A DNA stretch of 64,000 bases from JBFWUW01 sp050247075 (GTDB lineage Bacteria > Planctomycetota > Planctomycetia > Pirellulales > JBFWUW01). The notes under the pieces were generated by a model. It ran no database searches. It saw only the letters and a list, made by a program, of their open reading frames with translations, and had not been told where the DNA came from. The stretch's first letter is position 1; each line of letters starts with the position of its first letter. This document shows positions 9,441 to 18,402 of the stretch, in pieces. The stretch is from the NCBI GenBank assembly GCA_050247075.1, contig JBFWUW010000012.1, forward strand, positions 60,181-124,180. Direction: 5' to 3'. The position numbers and the translations under genes were made by a program.

Positions 9441-9980
9441 TTATGGTTCCAGTTTCTCTCTCAGCCGCTTCAGGGCGGCTTGCATTCGCGCCAGGACAGT
9501 CCCCAGGGGCTGATTCAGTTGGCTGGCGATCTCGCGAAATTTTAGATTCTGCTGCATCCGCAGCCGCACAACCTGTTGTTGCGGCAGCGGCAAGTCATTG
9601 AGCGCAGTTTGAACTTGCAGTACGGTCTCTTGCTGAATGGACAGTTCATCGGGTTGTTTTGAGATGGCGGTGCCAGGCGCATCGGTGTCATTTCCTGCCT
9701 GTTCCGCCACACTTTTCAAGACACGTTGGTCCGTGGCTTGCCGCCGGCGCAGGGCCAGAGCCTCACGATAGGCGACCTGAAACAACCAACCTTTAAGGTT
9801 CTCTTCGTGGGCGGTATGCCCTTGCTCCAGCGCTTTGGCAAATGTCGATTGCAGTGCGTCGGCAGCCAAATGGCCGTCGCGAAGCACTCCCAACAAGAAC
9901 GCCCGCAACTCGTTACCATGCTGCACATACAGGGCAGCCACGACGGTTGGGTCGATTCGGCACTCGGGCGGGGAATTCAA
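9441..9980 (-). CDS. ECF-type RNA polymerase sigma factor
   Basis: 179 residues, normal for ECF sigma-70 factors. Region 2 covers about residues 10-80 (LYVQHGNELRAFLLGVLRD, ADALQSTFAKALEQ, LKGWLFQVAYREALALRRR) and region 4 covers about 120-175 (ALNDLPLPQQQVVRLRMQQNLKFREIASQL, LGTVLARMQAALKRLREKL), with the helix-turn-helix in the latter. It is first in an operon of at least five genes on the minus strand, ending in DUF1501. It probably directs expression of its own operon, autoregulated through the anti-sigma factor downstream. Confidence 0.92.
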   Translation of the reverse strand: MNSPPECRIDPTVVAALYVQHGNELRAFLLGVLRDGHLAADALQSTFAKALEQGHTAHEENLKGWLFQVAYREALALRRRQATDQRVLKSVAEQAGNDTDAPGTAISKQPDELSIQQETVLQVQTALNDLPLPQQQVVRLRMQQNLKFREIASQLNQPLGTVLARMQAALKRLREKLEP

Positions 9981-10141
9981 TGCGTTGTCCCTGTCGCTTT
10001 CGTCCCGACTGGCTCGTGGGGCGTGGTCAACCTGAATACGATGCGCACGGGTGGCTGTTTATTGTGCCCTCGGAGATTTTTTTTGAGAAAAGTCCACATG
10101 AGAGCCGCTTCAGTAGCTTTCACCGACGGTGACGAAGACGT

Positions 10142-11038
10142 TCAACAGGTAACCTGCTCCCGCACGAGTTCCGCGTAAAGTTCGGGCCGTCGGGTGCGGA
10201 GTGTGTAGTTGGGCAGGCTGCGTTGCTGGGCCAGACTGGCGGCATCGAGTATGTGGACGATCATTTCATCGCGGATATGTTCCGTGCTGGCATGGGCCAG
10301 CAGGGTTCCGTCGGGACCGAATATAAGCCCCGCCCCGGGGTGGTGGGGCTGATTGGGGTGGTCGGGCGGGTAGCCAGGCACAATTCCGGCCCTGCCGGCC
10401 TGGTCGGCCAGCACGCAAAAACAGGCATTCTCTCTCGCCCGCTGGGCGTAGCAACTGGTGAAATAGCGAAAAACGTGCGACCGGGCAGCGGCCTCGGACT
10501 GGGGTGTATCGTCCCAGCGGCCTTCGCGGGCGGCGTGCGGCATCAGAATCACATCCGCCCCGCGGAGCGCCATAATTCTGGCGACTTCCGGAAACTGATT
10601 GTCGTAGCAGATGATCGTGCCGATCTTGCACTTGCCGATGTCGAACACCATTATGTCGCGGCCCCCTTTGTAAAACAGGGTCTCATCGCGCGAACAGTGC
10701 AGCTTGCGCTGCTTGCCGATGTAGCCGTTGGGACCGACGAGGACTTGGGTATTAAAGACAATGTCCCGCTCTTTCTCGCTCAGGCCTGCTGAGAGAAAAA
10801 GCCCCCTTTGCCTGGCGATCTCCACCAACCGCCGCGTGCTGGGACCGTCGGGAACGGCTTCGGCCAGTTCCCAGGTGTTGGGCGTACAGTGGCCATGCAC
10901 CACCAGTTCCGGAAACAGCACCAGTTCGGCCTGTTCCGCGGCCGCCCGCTGGCACCAGCCCGCGATATCGTTCAATGCCTTCTCAGGCTGGCCCAACAGA
11001 CTGTTCATGCTCACAGCGGCAACGCGGACGGATTGCAT
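10142..11038 (-). CDS. Carbon-nitrogen hydrolase (nitrilase superfamily)
   Basis: 298 residues with the complete Glu-Lys-Cys triad of the superfamily: E44 in LVLFPELVVHG, K112 in KQRKLHCSRDE and C144 in GTIICYDNQFPE. Members hydrolyse amide or nitrile bonds in small molecules (N-carbamoyl amino acids, omega-amides and similar). The substrate cannot be told from sequence. It is a single gene, convergent with nothing close; a minus-strand AGGA lies about 9 bases upstream of the ATG. The region behind the start is filled with heptamer repeats. Confidence 0.9.
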   Translation of the reverse strand: MQSVRVAAVSMNSLLGQPEKALNDIAGWCQRAAAEQAELVLFPELVVHGHCTPNTWELAEAVPDGPSTRRLVEIARQRGLFLSAGLSEKERDIVFNTQVLVGPNGYIGKQRKLHCSRDETLFYKGGRDIMVFDIGKCKIGTIICYDNQFPEVARIMALRGADVILMPHAAREGRWDDTPQSEAAARSHVFRYFTSCYAQRARENACFCVLADQAGRAGIVPGYPPDHPNQPHHPGAGLIFGPDGTLLAHASTEHIRDEMIVHILDAASLAQQRSLPNYTLRTRRPELYAELVREQVTC

Positions 11039-11065
11039 GGGTGCGATTCCTGGAACGGAGAGGAA

Positions 11066-11204
11066 GTGTTCGGTGTTCGGTGTTCAGTTTTCAGTACCTC
11101 CCAATAAGCTAGCAGCTAGCAGCTTTCGTTGCAGTAGGCTTCATTGCTAGACAGTTTGAGTTGCAGAACAACTTCTGAACACTGAAAACCGAACACTGAA
11201 CACT
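11066..11204 (+). repeat. Inverted heptamer tandem repeats (GTGTTCR class)
   Basis: At 11066-11095 four tandem 7-mers run GTGTTCG, GTGTTCG, GTGTTCA, GTTTTCA. At 11175-11204 the same class occurs in the opposite orientation (CTGAACA, CTGAAAA, CCGAACA, CTGAACA). Between them is a third 7-mer, AGCTAGC, repeated twice. The two arms could pair into a long hairpin between the amidase and the barrel genes. Confidence 0.85.
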
Positions 11205-11225
11205 CCTTACTCCCCCCACCTTCAA

Positions 11226-11254
11226 TTGACTCCGCCGAAGTCCGCCGACATAAT
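11226..11254 (+). promoter_or_regulatory. Sigma70-type promoter for the outer-membrane barrel gene
   Basis: TTGACT at 11226-11231, a 17-base spacer, and CATAAT at 11249-11254, i.e. 5/6 matches to each consensus box. The predicted start of transcription near 11261 lies about 30 bases before the GTG codon at 11290. Confidence 0.6.
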
Positions 11255-11289
11255 CCCGCCCTATTTTTCTCCTTACGCGGATTAACTTT

Positions 11290-12315
11290 GTGACCAAACT
11301 CCGCCGCTATTCACAGGTCGGCCTATGGCTGGTGATCTTCTTGATCGCCAGTCGCGGTCGCGGTGCGGAATCGGAGATTCGTTTGATTGGCGCGCCAGAT
11401 GGCGAGGTTGAATCGAGTGACCGGCCGGTTGAGGGCGAGCCGGTTTATCGAGAAGACCTGGACGAGCCAGATGGCAGCATTCTTATCGACGAACGGGAAA
11501 CCAATGGCCCGCCGGGGATGTTGGCGGAGCCGTTGGACTTGTCTCTGGAAACGCTTCGCCAGCCCCCTCCGCCGCCCGACAGCCTCTCGCCAAATTTTGC
11601 TCCGCTGCAATCGCCCGATCACGAAATCGACTTTGAAATGGTCGAGCCAGCGCCACGGGCATATAGCGGCGGGGGCGGCATTTTTCACGGTGGACTGTGC
11701 AACTGGCTGGGAGAGCGCTTTTCCTGGCTGCATGGGCCCCCCTTGCCCGTCGTTAGCGAACGCTGGAACGAGCGGACCTTGTACCTGGGTCTGTTCGTCG
11801 GCGGTTTCTTTGGCGATGAATTGGTCGCCAGCCGCGTGAAGCAGGGGACCGGAGTCATTGGCGGCGTTCGCGGCGGGTTGGATTTCGATGATTATTGGGG
11901 GCTGGAAGGGCGGGTGGCGTTCGCGGGTGCCCCGGTTAGCAACATCAATACGGGGACCGAGCTGCGGACCGGCGTGCAGAAATTCTTCGATGCCTCGATC
12001 TTGTTCTATCCTTGGACGACCGCCCGCTTCCGGCCGTTCGGGCTGGCTGGCATAGGCATTGGCGTGTTGGACTTCGATAACGACTTTGGCCGGCATATCG
12101 TTAACTCCACACCGATCTTTCCGGTGGGGGCCGGCCTTAAGTACCGGCACGACGACTGGGTGGCGTTTCGAGTCGACTTTACCGACACGATCGCCTTGGG
12201 GGCCGACGGGTTGTTTTCCAACACCCACAACATGAGCGTGACTGGTGCGGTGGAGTTCCGCTTTGGCGGGCCGCGCAAGACCTACTGGCCATGGACCCCG
12301 CGCTGGTTCTACTAG
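11290..12315 (+). CDS. Outer-membrane beta-barrel protein
   Basis: 341 residues. A signal peptide (VGLWLVIFLIASRGRGAES) is followed by a Pro/Glu/Asp-rich linker up to about residue 150, then an OmpA-like small barrel of alternating strands: TLYLGLFVGGFFGDEL, GVIGGVRGGLDF, YWGLEGRVAFAGAP, FRPFGLAGIGIGVLDF, PVGAGLKYRHDDWVAFRVDF, NMSVTGAVEFRFGG. It ends in Phe-Tyr, matching the C-terminal aromatic signature of barrel proteins inserted by the BAM machinery. The GTG start follows a good sigma70 promoter. Function beyond outer-membrane location is unknown. It ends tail to tail with the STAS gene, overlapping by 4 bp. Confidence 0.8.
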   Translation: MTKLRRYSQVGLWLVIFLIASRGRGAESEIRLIGAPDGEVESSDRPVEGEPVYREDLDEPDGSILIDERETNGPPGMLAEPLDLSLETLRQPPPPPDSLSPNFAPLQSPDHEIDFEMVEPAPRAYSGGGGIFHGGLCNWLGERFSWLHGPPLPVVSERWNERTLYLGLFVGGFFGDELVASRVKQGTGVIGGVRGGLDFDDYWGLEGRVAFAGAPVSNINTGTELRTGVQKFFDASILFYPWTTARFRPFGLAGIGIGVLDFDNDFGRHIVNSTPIFPVGAGLKYRHDDWVAFRVDFTDTIALGADGLFSNTHNMSVTGAVEFRFGGPRKTYWPWTPRWFY

Positions 12316-12659
12316 GTAGAGAGCGATTCAACCGCCGACTTGCGCGTGGGGTAGAATTTCCACAGCCGGTTGAGATTGGTCCGTTCCAGGACCTCGGCGC
12401 AGAAGGGGTCGAGATTGCAGAGCACCATCTGCCCCTGGCGTTCGCAAATGCGTTTCCAAACGCGGACGACAACCTCGATGAATCGCGAGCCCAGGAACTT
12501 GGTGTTGCCGAAATCGAGCACCAGCAGGGGGGGCGTGATCTTGGCCGCTTGATCCAATAGGGTCGCGGCGCAGCGTTCGACCGATGGCTCGTCGAGTGAG
12601 TCGTACTCGGCATCCAGCACGATGACGGTCACTTGTTGCTGCTGTTCGATGGCGGGCAT
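12312..12659 (-). CDS. STAS-domain protein (anti-anti-sigma-like)
   Basis: 115 residues starting at MPAIEQQQQ, the length of a single STAS domain; the frame continues upstream but that part lacks the fold. Recognisable segments are VTVIVLDAEYDSLDE, PLLVLDFGNTKFLGSRFIEVVVRVWK and GQMVLCNLDPFCAEVLERTNL. In SpoIIAA-type antagonists the central loop carries a phosphorylatable Ser (DSSG); here it is LGSRF, with the Ser preceded by Gly. It could regulate an anti-sigma or signalling phosphatase in trans. No kinase gene is adjacent. Confidence 0.82.
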   Translation of the reverse strand: MPAIEQQQQVTVIVLDAEYDSLDEPSVERCAATLLDQAAKITPPLLVLDFGNTKFLGSRFIEVVVRVWKRICERQGQMVLCNLDPFCAEVLERTNLNRLWKFYPTRKSAVESLST

Positions 12660-12903
12660 GCGTTCAGTCTCTGGGAACAGGGCAGGCGGACAACATCTCG
12701 CGGGATGCACGCATTCAAGTCTAGCGCAGCCTATCCTGGTAATCAAGCAACGATTGCCGGCCATTGCCGCCTGGGAACAACCGGTTCCAGCCCCCTCGTT
12801 GCCCGTTGACGACATCTGGCGAATTCGAGGTTATACTGGCAATCGGCGGTGCCCGCCGCCGACTATTGCCCACCTTTTCCCCACGCCTACCTGGGTTGCA
12901 CAT

Positions 12904-15900
12904 ATGGTTCGTGCTGTTGTCGCCGTGGCGGCCTTGGTCTGGACGGCCTGTTTATCCGGGCCTGGCTTGTCCGCCGACGCCGTGGATGATCCCCAGGCGT
13001 TGGAAGCCTTTGAGAAAAAGATTCGTCCGCTTCTGGCCCAGCATTGTTACGAATGCCACGGTCCCGACAAGCAAGAGTCGGGGCTGCGCGTCGATCGGGT
13101 GGGCAGCATTCTGAAAGGGGGCGAAAGCGGCCCGGCGATCATTCCCGGCAACGCCGCGGAGAGCTTGCTGGTACAAGCCATCAACTACGGCAGCGATTTC
13201 GCGCAGATGCCGCCCGACGGAAAGCTGCCCGATGAGCAAATTGCCTTGCTTACCGCTTGGGTGGCCAGCGGCGCGCCGGGACCACGCGATGAAGCCGACC
13301 CCGCGGTCGAGAAGCCGCCGTTCGATCTGGCTGGCCGCAAGCAGCGGCAATGGTGCTTTCAACCAGTTGTGGCCAGCGACCCGCCAAACGTTAAGAATAA
13401 GGGCTGGGCCGCACAGCCGATCGACCGTTTCGTGCTGGCCCGATTGGAAGCAGCCGGACTAGCGCCTGCCGCGCCGGCCGACAAAGCAACGTGGCTGCGG
13501 CGGGTGTCGTTTGATTTGGTGGGATTGCCGCCGACTCTGGCGGACTTGGACCAATTTCTGGCGGATGATTCGCCGACGGCCGAGCAGACGGTGGTTGACC
13601 GTTTGCTCGACTCGCCCCGATTTGGAGAACGCTGGGGCCGGCATTGGCTCGATCTGATGCGCTATGCCGAGACATTGGGCCACGAGTTTGACTACCCCAT
13701 TCACAACGCGTACCAGTACCGCGACTACGTCATCCGCGCGTTCAACGACGACGTCCCCTACGATCGATTCATCCTGGAGCATGTGGCGGGCGATCTGCTG
13801 CCCGCCAGGCTGAATGCCAGCGAGGGATTCAACGAGTCGATTCTGGCAACCGGATTCTGGTTTTTGGGAGAGGCCACACACGCGCCGGTTGACGTGCGTG
13901 CCGACGAAACGGGGCGCATGGACAACCAGATCGACGTGCTAACCAAGGCCTTCTTGGGACTGACGGTGGCTTGCGCCCGCTGCCACGACCACAAGTTCGA
14001 CGCCATCTCCCAACGCGACTATTACGCCTTGGCAGGCTATCTGAAAAGTTCCCGGCGGCAAGACGCCATCATCGACCGTGACGGCAAGATCGAGCAAGCC
14101 GCCGCGCGGCTATCCGCATTGCGCGATGAGGGGAACGCCATACTGGAGGAAATACTGCCGGCGGGAAATGAGCCGCTGGCCCGGTCGTTCGCCGACTACT
14201 TGCTGGCTGCGCGCGAAGTGTCGCACGGAGAGCCTTTGGCCGGCGACTCTGACCCTCTCAACCCCGATATTGTGTTTGAAGACTTTGAATCGGCCGAATT
14301 GCAAGGCTGGGTGGCCGACGGACCGGCGGCGGAAAAAAGCCTGGCCCGCGGCACGGCCAACAATCAGATGCCGGTCAGCGGTTTCGCGGGAAAGCAGTTG
14401 ATTAACACCTATGTCGGTTCCGATGGCCCCACCGGCCGGCTGACCAGTAAGGAATTTCGCATTGAGCGGCGTTTCTTGCGATTTTTGATTGGCGGCGGAG
14501 CACACAAAGACCGGACTTGCCTTAATCTCAAGGTCGATGGCCGCGTGGTCCACAGCGCCACGGGCCGCAACGACGAACGGCTGGAACCCGCCGCGTGGGA
14601 TGTGTCCAACCTGCGTGGCAAGCTAGCCGTGCTGGAGATCGTCGACGATCATTCCGGCGGCTGGGGGCATGTCAACGTTGACCAGATTGTGTTTAGCGAC
14701 CAGTCCGACGGCGTCAACTTCCGCCGTCCAGTTGAAGCCGTTGCCAAGGAACGCAAACTCGATGCGAACCGCCTGGGCCGGTTTGCCGCCGCTTTGGCTG
14801 ATGAAGCAGCCAGGCAGCCATCGCACCCATTCTTTGTCTGGAATGCACTTGCCCCGGATGCGGATGAGAACGCTCTTACCGGGCACCGGCAACAAATCGC
14901 CAGGCAACTTGACGAACGCCAACAAGCCGCCGCGAATGCCGAGCTGCATTCGGAACCGTTCGCCGATTTCCACAAGGGAGATTTTGCCGGTTGGCGGTCG
15001 ACCGGCCAGGCTTTTGGTGAGCGGCCCACGCGCTCCGGCGATTGGGACATGCAAACCCGCGGGCAAGCACCGGTCGAACCGGGAGTGGCCCATAGCGGCC
15101 AGTTGGCAGCGCGGCTGCGGGGCGTGCTGCGTTCTCCGTCGTTTGTGATTCAAAAGCCGTTTATCGACTACCATCTAGCGGGCAAGTCCGGGCAAGTCCG
15201 CGTGATTATCGACGGCTACGTGATGGATGTGCATAACGGCCTGCTGTTTGGCGGTATTTCGTTTGGGGTAGACAACCAGCCCGAACTGGCCTGGCGTCGG
15301 CAAGGAGGAGACTACAGCCGGTATGTCGGGCACCGGGCACATATCGAATTGATCGACGACGGCGACGGCTTCATCGCGGTCGATGAAATCCGTTTTTCGG
15401 ACGGTGCCGGCCAACCAGAGACAACCAGTAAGTTGGCGCGGCAACTAGCGGGTGACGATCGAATCTCCTCGCGTCAGCACTTGGCCGCGACCTATGGCCA
15501 ACAGTTGGCGCAGGCGACTAAAGCTTGGCGCGCTGGCCAGGCCGATTCCGATCAATTTGCCCTGGTTCGATTTGCCATGCGGTACCAGCTTTTCGATACG
15601 GAATCGCCCGCTAGCCAGACCGGAGGAACCAGGCTGGCGGAAGTCGCCGCCAAGGTCGAGGCCGAGAACGCCGCCCTGCCGGAACCGCTACGCGCGCCGG
15701 CGATCGTGGATGGTCCCGGCATCGACGAATGGCTACTGTTGCGGGGCAATCACAAGACACCAGGAGAGACGGTGCCGCGGCGTTTCTTGGAAGCGCTGGA
15801 TGGCGAGGATCCTTCCAGTAGCCCTCACCCCGGCTCTCTCCCAGAGGGAGAGGGGGACGGTGGCAGCGGGCGTTTGGAACTTGCCCAGCGCCTGGCCGAC

Positions 15901-16737
15901 CCGGCCAATCCCCTTACGGCCCGCGTAGAGGCAAACCGCTTGTGGCAGCACATGTTTGGCAGGGGGCTGGTGGCCACGGTCGATAACTTTGGCGTCTTGG
16001 GCGAAAAGCCCACCCACCCCGAACTGCTCGATTACCTGGCCCACCGGCTGGTGCAACAGGGGTGGTCGCGGAAGAAGCTGCTGCGGGAAATGGCCCTCTC
16101 GAGCACGTACCGCCAAAGCAGTGACATTAACGCGGAGGCGGAACAGGCCGACCCGCGGAATGATTTGCTGCATCGCATGCGTGTCAAACGGCTGGAGGGC
16201 GAAGCCATCCGCGATTCGGTGCTGGCGGTTTCCGGCCGCCTCAATCTTCAGATGCATGGGCCGGGCGTGGCAACCTATTTAACCCCCTTCATGGAAGGCC
16301 GCGGGCGTCCGGGTGGCAGCGGGCCGTTGGATGGCGATGGCCGCCGCAGCATCTATCTGGAAGTCCGCCGCAATTTTCTCAATCCGATGTTTCTGGCGTT
16401 CGATTTCCCCATTCCCTTCAATGCCATCGGACGCAGAACAGAGTCAAACGTGCCGGCCCAAGCCTTGACGATGATGAACGATCCATTGGTGGTCAGCCAA
16501 TCCAAGTTGTGGGCGGAACGCCTGCTGGCGGAAGGGCCTGAGGATGCCTCCGACCGGGTGCGAAAGATGTATCGAACCTTGTACGCCCGGCAGCCGGCCG
16601 ATGACGAACTGCAAGCCGCCCGCGATTTCCTCGACGAACAATCGGACCGACACGGCACCGGTCTCGACGACATCCGCCCCTGGGCCGACCTGGCCCACGT
16701 TCTCATGAACGTCAAAGAGTTCATCTTCGTGAACTGA
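12904..16737 (+). CDS. PSCyt1-PSCyt2-PSD1 large exported haem-motif protein
   Basis: 1277 residues from the ATG at 12904, which gives a signal peptide (MVRAVVAVAALVWTACLSGP). Order: PSCyt1 cytochrome-c-like domain (residues about 35-120, haem motif CYECHGPD); DUF1549/PSCyt2 about 160-400 (FGERWGRHWLDLMRYAET, ACARCHDHKFDAI as a second haem motif); a 550-residue insert of beta-rich lectin-like segments (FEDFESAELQGWVADG, IDYHLAGKSGQVRVIIDGYV), which is unusual in length; and DUF1553/PSD1 about 1000-1270, ending VLMNVKEFIFVN. It carries a repeat insertion at 15822-15856. These proteins are thought to act outside the membrane in polymer breakdown or electron transfer. Confidence 0.9.
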   Translation: MVRAVVAVAALVWTACLSGPGLSADAVDDPQALEAFEKKIRPLLAQHCYECHGPDKQESGLRVDRVGSILKGGESGPAIIPGNAAESLLVQAINYGSDFAQMPPDGKLPDEQIALLTAWVASGAPGPRDEADPAVEKPPFDLAGRKQRQWCFQPVVASDPPNVKNKGWAAQPIDRFVLARLEAAGLAPAAPADKATWLRRVSFDLVGLPPTLADLDQFLADDSPTAEQTVVDRLLDSPRFGERWGRHWLDLMRYAETLGHEFDYPIHNAYQYRDYVIRAFNDDVPYDRFILEHVAGDLLPARLNASEGFNESILATGFWFLGEATHAPVDVRADETGRMDNQIDVLTKAFLGLTVACARCHDHKFDAISQRDYYALAGYLKSSRRQDAIIDRDGKIEQAAARLSALRDEGNAILEEILPAGNEPLARSFADYLLAAREVSHGEPLAGDSDPLNPDIVFEDFESAELQGWVADGPAAEKSLARGTANNQMPVSGFAGKQLINTYVGSDGPTGRLTSKEFRIERRFLRFLIGGGAHKDRTCLNLKVDGRVVHSATGRNDERLEPAAWDVSNLRGKLAVLEIVDDHSGGWGHVNVDQIVFSDQSDGVNFRRPVEAVAKERKLDANRLGRFAAALADEAARQPSHPFFVWNALAPDADENALTGHRQQIARQLDERQQAAANAELHSEPFADFHKGDFAGWRSTGQAFGERPTRSGDWDMQTRGQAPVEPGVAHSGQLAARLRGVLRSPSFVIQKPFIDYHLAGKSGQVRVIIDGYVMDVHNGLLFGGISFGVDNQPELAWRRQGGDYSRYVGHRAHIELIDDGDGFIAVDEIRFSDGAGQPETTSKLARQLAGDDRISSRQHLAATYGQQLAQATKAWRAGQADSDQFALVRFAMRYQLFDTESPASQTGGTRLAEVAAKVEAENAALPEPLRAPAIVDGPGIDEWLLLRGNHKTPGETVPRRFLEALDGEDPSSSPHPGSLPEGEGDGGSGRLELAQRLADPANPLTARVEANRLWQHMFGRGLVATVDNFGVLGEKPTHPELLDYLAHRLVQQGWSRKKLLREMALSSTYRQSSDINAEAEQADPRNDLLHRMRVKRLEGEAIRDSVLAVSGRLNLQMHGPGVATYLTPFMEGRGRPGGSGPLDGDGRRSIYLEVRRNFLNPMFLAFDFPIPFNAIGRRTESNVPAQALTMMNDPLVVSQSKLWAERLLAEGPEDASDRVRKMYRTLYARQPADDELQAARDFLDEQSDRHGTGLDDIRPWADLAHVLMNVKEFIFVN
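15822..15856 (+). repeat. Hairpin repeat inserted in frame in the PSCyt gene
   Basis: Starts CCCTCACCCCGG and continues CTCTCTCCC-AGA-GGGAGAGGG, a perfect stem of at least 7 bp with a 3-base loop. This type of element is usually intergenic. Here it is read in frame as SPHPGSLPEGEG, between the PSD1 entry EALDGED and RLELAQRLADPAN, without a stop. Confidence 0.75.
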
Positions 16738-16754
16738 AGGCGGGATACCGAAGG

Positions 16755-16778
16755 CTGACAACTGAAAACCGAACACTT
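16755..16778 (+). repeat. Heptamer repeat copy (CTGAAAA/CCGAACA class)
   Basis: Three adjoining 7-mers (CTGACAA, CTGAAAA, CCGAACA) match the right arm at 11175-11204. It sits between the stop of the PSCyt gene and the MFS gene. Confidence 0.7.
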
Positions 16779-16791
16779 CCCCCAACCCCAC

Positions 16792-18006
16792 TTGCTAACC
16801 AAAGCCCCCACCGTATCCGGTCGCTCCATCGCGCCCACATCGTTACCACGTTCCGCGCCAACGGCCTTGCTGTTGCTAGCCGTAACCCATGTACTCGTCG
16901 ATACTTTTGCCTGTCTGGTCCAGCCGCTGTGGCCGGCGCTGGGTGCCAAGTTTCAGGGCGGCCAATCGACGGAACTCTATTTGTACGCGTTGTGGACGCT
17001 GGCCGGCTCGTTCAGCCAGCTCATGTTCGGCTATTTCGGCGACCGCTACCATTGGCGCTGGCTGATCTGGGTCGGCCCGTTGGTCTCCATCACCTGCATG
17101 AGCTGTATGGGGTTGGCCGGCTCGGCCTGGGGTGCGGCAGGCTTGTTGCTGCTGGGCGGACTGGGAACGGCCGCGTTTCATCCAGAATCGGCCACGGCCG
17201 CCGGCGAGTGTGCTCCGTTGCAGCGCAGCCGGGCACTTTCGATCTTCTACATCGGCGGATACCTGGGGCAGGCGGCAGGCCCGTACTACGGTGGTTGGAT
17301 GGCCGACACGTTTACCTTGCCGGGCATTACGCGGGGGATTCCGTGGGGCCTGGCCGGGCTGGCCCTATTGTCGCTGCTGCTGTTTCGGCGATTGCCAGCG
17401 GCCGCGGTTCGCCGCACGCAGCCAGTTCCTTTGGGTCAAATTCTGCGCGGCAAATACGCGGCGATGGCGCTCATTCAAGCCATTGGCACGTTGCGGTTAT
17501 TAGTGGCGATGGGTGTCCCCCTGGCGTTGGCGTATCTGCTGCAAGCCCGCGACGCCACCAAGACAGAGACGGGCCTGTCGCAGTCGATGTTGCTGGCCGG
17601 CGTGGGGGCGGGAGCGGTATTGTGCGCGTTGGCCGTGGGGCGGCGGCACGAACGGCTGGCCCTGTGGCTGCCGCCGCTGGGTGTGGCCCCCTTGGTAGCG
17701 ATTTTGCCGTACTTGTCCGGTGCCAATTTGCTGTTGACGACCTTCGCGGCGGGCCTGATGCTGGGAATCGCCATCCCTGTATTGGCCAGCTACGGGCAAC
17801 AACTGCTGCCCAACGGCCAACGGATCGCTAGTTCCTGGACGATGGGTGTCAGTTGGGGACTGGGCGGAACGCTGGCCGCGGCCATGCTGCACGGGTTCAA
17901 CCACTTTGGTCATCTGAACGAGTGCTTTCTGGCGTTTGCGGCGGCGGCGGCCCTCTCTAGCCTGGGTTGTTTTGCCTTGCCCAAGCTCGATTCGCCCGCC
18001 CTGTAG
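16792..18006 (+). CDS. MFS transporter, fosmidomycin-resistance (Fsr)-like
   Basis: 404 residues with about 12 hydrophobic helices, e.g. ALLLLAVTHVLVDTFACLVQ, ELYLYALWTLAGSFSQLMFG and LLTTFAAGLMLGIAIPVLAS. The segment TAAFHPESATAAGE near residue 130 is characteristic of the Fsr branch of the major facilitator superfamily (AFHPE). It is predicted to be a 12-TM proton-driven exporter of small molecules. The start is uncertain: the first available codon is a TTG without a clear Shine-Dalgarno, and the real start may lie slightly downstream. Codon use matches its neighbours. Confidence 0.88.
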   Translation: MLTKAPTVSGRSIAPTSLPRSAPTALLLLAVTHVLVDTFACLVQPLWPALGAKFQGGQSTELYLYALWTLAGSFSQLMFGYFGDRYHWRWLIWVGPLVSITCMSCMGLAGSAWGAAGLLLLGGLGTAAFHPESATAAGECAPLQRSRALSIFYIGGYLGQAAGPYYGGWMADTFTLPGITRGIPWGLAGLALLSLLLFRRLPAAAVRRTQPVPLGQILRGKYAAMALIQAIGTLRLLVAMGVPLALAYLLQARDATKTETGLSQSMLLAGVGAGAVLCALAVGRRHERLALWLPPLGVAPLVAILPYLSGANLLLTTFAAGLMLGIAIPVLASYGQQLLPNGQRIASSWTMGVSWGLGGTLAAAMLHGFNHFGHLNECFLAFAAAAALSSLGCFALPKLDSPAL

Positions 18007-18119
18007 GAGCCGTCTCCGACGGCAATAATCCCTGCACTATCTTCGTGGCCGAAATCTCGCGGCAATCGCCGTCGGAGACGGCTCCTACTGGCTCATCGGC
18101 GATGGAATCGCCTCCTACA
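18003..18119 (+). repeat. Three hairpin repeats (GGA-loop, TCCTAC-tail family)
   Basis: 18003-18023 is the reverse-strand copy of GCCGTC-GGA-GACGGC-TCCTAC; 18068-18088 is the same on the plus strand, perfectly inverted to the first. 18096-18119 is the second sub-type, GGCGAT-GGA-ATCGCC-TCCTACA. Each unit is a 6-bp stem with a 3-base loop and a TCCTAC tail. The first overlaps the stop of the MFS gene. Confidence 0.85.
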
Positions 18120-18402
18120 ATGGCATGGGCAATCGTCTCCTGCAGCAGGCAGTATCTCGCCGCTGGCAAGAGTGGAAAACGGCAACATCTTTCACGATTC
18201 GGCCGACGCCTGACGGTTTTCACGCCTGGAACGGATAGACAACCGTGGATTGAAGCTTTCACGCCGTCACGGTCTTTCTCCGATACCTCTTTTAACCCAC
18301 CTTCGTAGTTTGTGCGGCAAGGAATGCCTACTTTACCCTCAAACTACCCTTGTCCGTTTTCTCTTGACGGCCTCGAATTTCTTTCCGCGGAGGGATCCAG
18401 CG
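18120..18402. other. Intergenic leader of the acidic protein gene
   Basis: Together with the repeats before it, about 395 bp have no gene. No convincing promoter boxes are visible. The last 15 bases contain GGAGGGA at 18389-18395, a strong ribosome binding site for the ATG at 18403. Confidence 0.5.

Noticed and set aside
10142..11038. Specific substrate of the nitrilase-family enzyme
   Set aside because: The triad is clear but nothing in the context fixes the substrate.
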